From assembly GCA_025350385.1 (NCBI GenBank), contig JANXXZ010000506.1:1-10081 (forward strand): a stretch of 10,081 nucleotides of DNA, written 5' to 3'. The position numbers and the translations under genes were made by a program. Shown piece after piece: positions 6,708 to 10,081 of this stretch. This DNA is from Bacteroidales bacterium (lineage in GTDB: Bacteria; Bacteroidota; Bacteroidia; Bacteroidales; UBA4417). Numbering within the stretch: position 1 is the stretch's first letter; each line of letters starts with the position of its first letter. The notes under the pieces are model-generated. The model was not told the DNA's origin. It saw only the letters and a list, made by a program, of their open reading frames with translations, and ran no database searches.

Positions 6708-6723
6708 CATGCCCAAAAAATTT

Positions 6724-7551
6724 ATGCGAAAATCCTCTGTTTTATCACTGTTTTTGCTGCTTTTAGCTCCGGTACTTTTTGCTCAGCCATCGGGGGATAT
6801 AGGAGTATTCGGAGGAGTATCGTATTATCTTGGTGATCTGAACCCGGCCAGGCCCTTCCTTTTATCCAAGCCGGCTTATGGAGTTTTATACCGTTACAAT
6901 ATGAATCACAGGTTATCGCTTCAGGGTCATTTTTTACATGGGAAGGTCGAAGGATCTGATGCCAGAAGCAATGCTGATCCAACACGGAATTTGAATTTTT
7001 CCTCTACACTGAATGAAGCGGGAGTTCAGTTTGAAGTGAACTTCTTTGAATATTTTCTCGGAAGCAGGATGCATTGGTGGTCGCCTTACATATTTGGAGG
7101 AACATCAGTGTTCTTTTTCAAACCTTTGGGAACTGTTGACGGGGGCCAGGTTGAACTTCAACCGATGGGCACCGAAGGGCAGGGTTCCAGTGTATTTCCT
7201 GACCGTAAACCATATAAGCTGTATGCTTTCAGCATGCCTTTCGGCATAGGTATGAAAGTGAGCCTGGGTAAACTTGTGGGAGTGGGGGCCGAATGGGGTA
7301 TGCGCAAAACCACCACCGATTATCTTGACGATGTAAGTACAACCTATTACCTGAACCTTGCAGGAACCAATCCTGCCCAGATCCCTGCAAAAGCGCTCGC
7401 ATCCGATCCTGATCATACCCATTCTGCGGGGATGCAGCGGGGAAATTCAAAAACCAAAGATTGGTACTCCTTTGCGGGTATCACCCTGGTGGTTAAGATC
7501 CGCATGTTGGGTAAGGAAAAATGTCTTGACCATCAAAGGGAAGGATATTAA
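6724..7551 (+). CDS. DUF6089-type outer-membrane beta-barrel protein
   Basis: With the ATG at 6724 the product is 275 residues and begins with a textbook signal peptide: MRKSS, a run of Leu/Phe, then LFA-QPSG with cleavage near residue 20. The mature N-terminus, GDIGVFGGVSYYLGDLNP, is the hallmark of the DUF6089 family found beside uppS and bamA in Bacteroidota. The rest is alternating amphipathic strands and glycine turns (for example YIFGGTSVFFF and MPFGIGMKVSLG), with a late strand WYSFAGITLVVKIRM, consistent with a small outer-membrane barrel. The function is unknown. An in-frame ATG at 6709 would add five residues (MPKKF), but it lies only 2 bases after the -7 promoter element and probably before the transcription start, so I prefer 6724. 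The short tail after the last strand (KEKCLDHQREGY) is unusual for a barrel protein, which normally ends at the last strand. Confidence 0.85.
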   Translation: MRKSSVLSLFLLLLAPVLFAQPSGDIGVFGGVSYYLGDLNPARPFLLSKPAYGVLYRYNMNHRLSLQGHFLHGKVEGSDARSNADPTRNLNFSSTLNEAGVQFEVNFFEYFLGSRMHWWSPYIFGGTSVFFFKPLGTVDGGQVELQPMGTEGQGSSVFPDRKPYKLYAFSMPFGIGMKVSLGKLVGVGAEWGMRKTTTDYLDDVSTTYYLNLAGTNPAQIPAKALASDPDHTHSAGMQRGNSKTKDWYSFAGITLVVKIRMLGKEKCLDHQREGY

Positions 7552-7726
7552 TATAGCGTACTGTGAATTTGAATGTTTTAAAAGGAAGATGGCAAAAAGT
7601 CATCTCAGAATTGTGACGTTAAAATTGAATCCTGACCTGTTTTTTCCTGGTTTTGTATGTTTAAGTAACTTACAATCAAGATTATATGGTATTAAGAATA
7701 ATTAACACATACCAACCGGGGTTAAA

Positions 7727-8518
7727 ATGAACAAACCCCTATATTTGTCGATAATGGAGGAAACGAAGGATATGCATGAGAAGATTGACCGTGGTAAACT
7801 TCCTGCGCATATTGCGATTATAATGGATGGTAATGGCAGGTGGGCACAACAGCGGGGCGAGCATAGAGTATTCGGCCATCAGAATGGTGTTGATTCCGTG
7901 CGCGAAACCGCTGAAGCAGCGGCTGAACTGGGGATTCGTTACCTTACCCTGTATGCGTTTTCGACAGAGAACTGGAATCGTCCTAGGGAGGAGATTAATG
8001 CCCTGATGCATTTGTTGGTAATTACAATCAACAATGAAATCAAGACTTTGAATGACAATAATATACGGTTACGTGCAATGGGTAACCTACACTGCCTTGA
8101 TAAGAAAGTAAAAGAAGAACTGAATGAAGCGTTGGAGAAGACATCCCATAACACCCGTATGGACCTGGTTCTCGCGCTGAGTTACAGCGGGAGGTGGGAA
8201 ATAGTTGAAGCAGCAAAGTCCATTGCTATACAAGTGAAGGAAGAGAAATTAAGCGTTGATAAAATCAATGAAAAATTATTTTCATCATATATGAATTTGC
8301 CTGATATTCCGGATCCTGAACTTCTGATACGCACCAGTGGCGAATTCCGGATAAGCAATTTCCTCATGTGGCAAACCGCATATACTGAACTTTATTTTAC
8401 TCAAAAACTTTGGCCTGATTTCAGGAAAAATGATCTATACGAAGCTATTGTCGACTTTCAGCAACGCGAAAGACGTTTTGGCAAAACCAGCGAACAAATT
8501 ATAAACTGTAAAGGATGA
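7727..8518 (+). CDS. uppS: Isoprenyl transferase / undecaprenyl diphosphate synthase UppS
   Basis: UppS adds isopentenyl units in cis to farnesyl diphosphate to make undecaprenyl diphosphate, the carrier lipid for peptidoglycan and surface polysaccharides. It acts at the cytoplasmic face of the inner membrane. The sequence has the full set of cis-prenyltransferase motifs (numbering from 7727): AHIAIIMDGNGRWA with catalytic Asp34, FGHQNG, YAFSTENWNRP (76-86), LLIRTSGEFRISNFL (199-213) and the RERRFG end motif (247-252). From 7727 the protein has 263 residues. In-frame ATGs at 7754 and 7772 give 254 and 248, closer to the relatives I recall, whose starts lie just before the KIDRGKLP-like segment, so the true start may be one of these. 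The 175-base gap before it holds no clear terminator or promoter. The stop overlaps the bamA start as ATGA. Confidence 0.97.
   Translation: MNKPLYLSIMEETKDMHEKIDRGKLPAHIAIIMDGNGRWAQQRGEHRVFGHQNGVDSVRETAEAAAELGIRYLTLYAFSTENWNRPREEINALMHLLVITINNEIKTLNDNNIRLRAMGNLHCLDKKVKEELNEALEKTSHNTRMDLVLALSYSGRWEIVEAAKSIAIQVKEEKLSVDKINEKLFSSYMNLPDIPDPELLIRTSGEFRISNFLMWQTAYTELYFTQKLWPDFRKNDLYEAIVDFQQRERRFGKTSEQIINCKG
7740..7747 (+). promoter_or_regulatory. Possible -7 element at the start of uppS
   Basis: TATATTTG matches TAnnTTTG, but no TTG is found at the right distance upstream. If functional, transcription would begin near 7752-7755 and uppS would have to start at ATG 7772 (or leaderless at 7754) rather than 7727. 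The match is short and may be chance. Confidence 0.25.
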
Positions 8519-10081
8519 CACTGAGGCATAGCATTTTTACTTTCTTTTTTCTCATTACTCTTTCACTACCGGCAGTAGCTCAGATATCAATAGGGGAAGA
8601 AATTCCCGACATTGATTATGGTATGCCTCATTCCTATACTATTGGCGGAATTACGGTTACAGGTGTCCAGTATCTTGATAATACAGTATTGGTCTCGTTA
8701 TCTGGCCTTAGGGTGGGTGACAAGGTCGAAATTCCGGGCGAGAAAATCCATTCAGCTGTTCAGAAATTATGGGACCAGGGGTTATTCGACGACGTTAAAA
8801 TTTTCTTGACAAACATACAGGATCAGCAGGTATTTCTGAATATTGCTCTTTCAGAGCGTCCCCGCATGTCAAAATTCAGCTTTTCAGGCATCCGGAAAGG
8901 TGAAGCCGACGATCTGAGGGACAAGATAAAGCTTGTTTCAGGAGATGTTGTCACCGAAAACCTCCTTGCCCGCTCACGGAATGTTATCAGGAAACATTAT
9001 ATAGGAAAAGGCTACTTTGATGTTGTTGTTACCATTACCCAGGTTAAAGATACTTCAAGAGCTAATTTTGTAGCCCTTAAAATTAATGTTGAAAAGGGAA
9101 GTAAGGTCCGTATCGCTAATATCAACATTACCGGAAATAAGATGGTTTCGGTATCAACGCTCAAAAGTTCCATGAAAAAAACCAAGGAGCGGGGTGCATA
9201 CCGGATATTGACCCTGGTGAATGAAACATTCTTTGGCGCTTTCGATTATGCACTGCATGGGAAACTTAAGGAGTATCCCGATTTTGTTAAACAAACTGTC
9301 GACGCTGACTTCCGGTTCAGAATATTCAAATCTTCCAAGTTTATCCAGGAAGACTATTCAGAAGATAAAGTAAACCTGATCAAAAAATTCAATGACAATG
9401 GTTATCGCGATGCTTCTTTATTAAAGGATAGTATTTACAAGTCAGGTCCTGGCCTTATTAATATCGATCTTACTGTTAGTGAGGGACATAAGTATTATTA
9501 CCGCAATATTTCATTTGTAGGCAATACCAAGTATACTTCACAGGAGCTTGCCATGCTCCTGGGAATACGCAAAGGGGATGTTTTTCAGCAGGATCAGCTG
9601 GATGCAGCGCTGCAGTTCAACCCGAATGGCGTGGACCTCATGAGCCTTTTTGTTGACGATGGTTACCTGATGTGCCAGATTGAGCCGATAGAAACCAATG
9701 TTGAAAATGACTCCATCGATATACAGATCCGCATTCGTGAGGGGAAGCAAATGACCATAAACCAGATACTTGTTAAAGGGAACACCCGGACCAATGACCA
9801 CGTAATTGTTAGGGAATTGGATACAAGGCCCGGCCGGCTTTTCAGCAGGTCAGATATAATCCGCAGTAAGACACTGCTGGCCCAGATGAAGTATTTTGAC
9901 ACTGAAAAAATAGATATCCAGACTCCCAATATCAATCCTGCCGATGGAACGGTAGACGTGTCGTACGGTGTTGAAGAAACCTCCTCCGACCAGCTGGAAC
10001 TGTCGGGCGGTTGGGGTTATGGCAGGCTAATCGGAACCTTAGGGGTTTCATTTAATAACTTTTCAGCAAAGAACTTCTTTA
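8515..10081 (+). CDS. bamA: Outer-membrane assembly factor BamA, 5' part (runs off the right edge)
   Basis: BamA is the Omp85 core of the machine that folds barrels into the outer membrane. The ATG at 8515 overlaps the uppS stop, and 522 codons stay open to the window edge. A signal peptide (cleavage near Ala22, PAVA-QIS) is followed by a short linker and five POTRA repeats, each opening with a strand and Gly turn: IGGITVTGV from 43, SKFSFSGI from 119, VRIANINITGN from 198, YRNISFVGN from 329 and INQILVKGN from 415. The barrel begins around 491 (DQLELSGGWGYG) and is cut by the edge. POTRA3 is about 125 residues instead of about 80 because of an insertion at roughly 223-276, which I recall as common in Bacteroidota BamA. 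Essentiality is inferred from the family. Translational coupling to uppS is likely. Confidence 0.95.
   Translation, partial: MTLRHSIFTFFFLITLSLPAVAQISIGEEIPDIDYGMPHSYTIGGITVTGVQYLDNTVLVSLSGLRVGDKVEIPGEKIHSAVQKLWDQGLFDDVKIFLTNIQDQQVFLNIALSERPRMSKFSFSGIRKGEADDLRDKIKLVSGDVVTENLLARSRNVIRKHYIGKGYFDVVVTITQVKDTSRANFVALKINVEKGSKVRIANINITGNKMVSVSTLKSSMKKTKERGAYRILTLVNETFFGAFDYALHGKLKEYPDFVKQTVDADFRFRIFKSSKFIQEDYSEDKVNLIKKFNDNGYRDASLLKDSIYKSGPGLINIDLTVSEGHKYYYRNISFVGNTKYTSQELAMLLGIRKGDVFQQDQLDAALQFNPNGVDLMSLFVDDGYLMCQIEPIETNVENDSIDIQIRIREGKQMTINQILVKGNTRTNDHVIVRELDTRPGRLFSRSDIIRSKTLLAQMKYFDTEKIDIQTPNINPADGTVDVSYGVEETSSDQLELSGGWGYGRLIGTLGVSFNNFSAKNFF

Larger units (their letters stand above)
6508..6723. 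other. Intergenic region between nadK and the DUF6089 gene
   Basis: This 216-base AT-rich stretch has no ORF worth calling and no convincing terminator hairpin after nadK. Its right end holds the promoter at 6680-6707 with a small palindrome in front of it. The 8-mer GATCTGTT occurs twice (6518 and 6563), most likely by chance. Confidence 0.6.

Noticed and set aside
7587..7605. AGATG/CATCT hairpin after the DUF6089 gene
   Set aside because: Five pairs with a nine-base loop and no T tract; not a credible terminator.
7589..7705. Small plus-strand ORF of 38 codons before uppS
   Set aside because: It has no recognisable family, no promoter or ribosome site, and continues a longer out-of-frame opening that overlaps the DUF6089 gene.
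1..10081. CRISPR arrays, insertion sequences, tRNA or rRNA genes, phage or defence genes
   Set aside because: Reading both strands I found no spaced direct repeats, transposase motifs, tRNA-like cloverleaf or related coding regions.

Overview
The window reads as an ordinary chromosomal stretch of a Bacteroidota bacterium, probably Bacteroidales-like. The reasons are a PdxJ, NAD kinase, UppS and BamA of the style seen in that phylum, a DUF6089-type outer-membrane protein, no clear Shine-Dalgarno sequences in front of the genes, and promoter candidates of the Bacteroidota type (TTG, about 17-20 bases, TAnnTTTG). I see no mobile element, CRISPR array, tRNA or rRNA, and nothing that clearly looks horizontally acquired.

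Layout. (1) Bases 1-1174, plus strand: the 3' end of a small membrane protein, then a LiaF-like membrane protein with a beta-rich C-terminal domain. A hairpin that may be a terminator lies between them. (2) Bases 1197-3348, minus strand, read right to left: pdxJ (vitamin B6 synthesis), a secreted protein made of six exact-length 24-residue MORN-type repeats, and an alpha/beta hydrolase of the YbfF type. pdxJ and the repeat gene are 5 bases apart and probably co-transcribed; the hydrolase follows after 50 bases. (3) Bases 3349-3486: a divergent intergenic region with a candidate pdxJ promoter and two imperfect inverted repeats. (4) Bases 3487-6507, plus strand: a tight run of a CBS-CBS-ACT sensor protein, a one-POTRA Omp85-family outer-membrane protein, and NAD kinase. 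The gaps are 10 bases and then a 4-base ATGA overlap. (5) Bases 6724-10081, plus strand: a DUF6089-type beta-barrel protein behind a well-formed promoter, then uppS, then bamA, which overlaps uppS by ATGA and runs off the right edge with 522 complete codons visible.

How the genes fit together. The right half is an envelope-building module. UppS makes the undecaprenyl carrier lipid for wall and surface polysaccharides. BamA folds and inserts outer-membrane barrels, and the one-POTRA Omp85 protein and the DUF6089 protein are both predicted outer-membrane barrels. NAD kinase and PdxJ are housekeeping cofactor enzymes next to it. uppS and bamA are also close in Escherichia coli, but there they are separated by cdsA and rseP, which are absent here. 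I found no convincing new system. The points most worth checking are the Omp85-NAD kinase coupling, the start-site corrections implied by promoter positions, the long insertion in BamA POTRA3, and the paired dyads upstream of the CBS gene.
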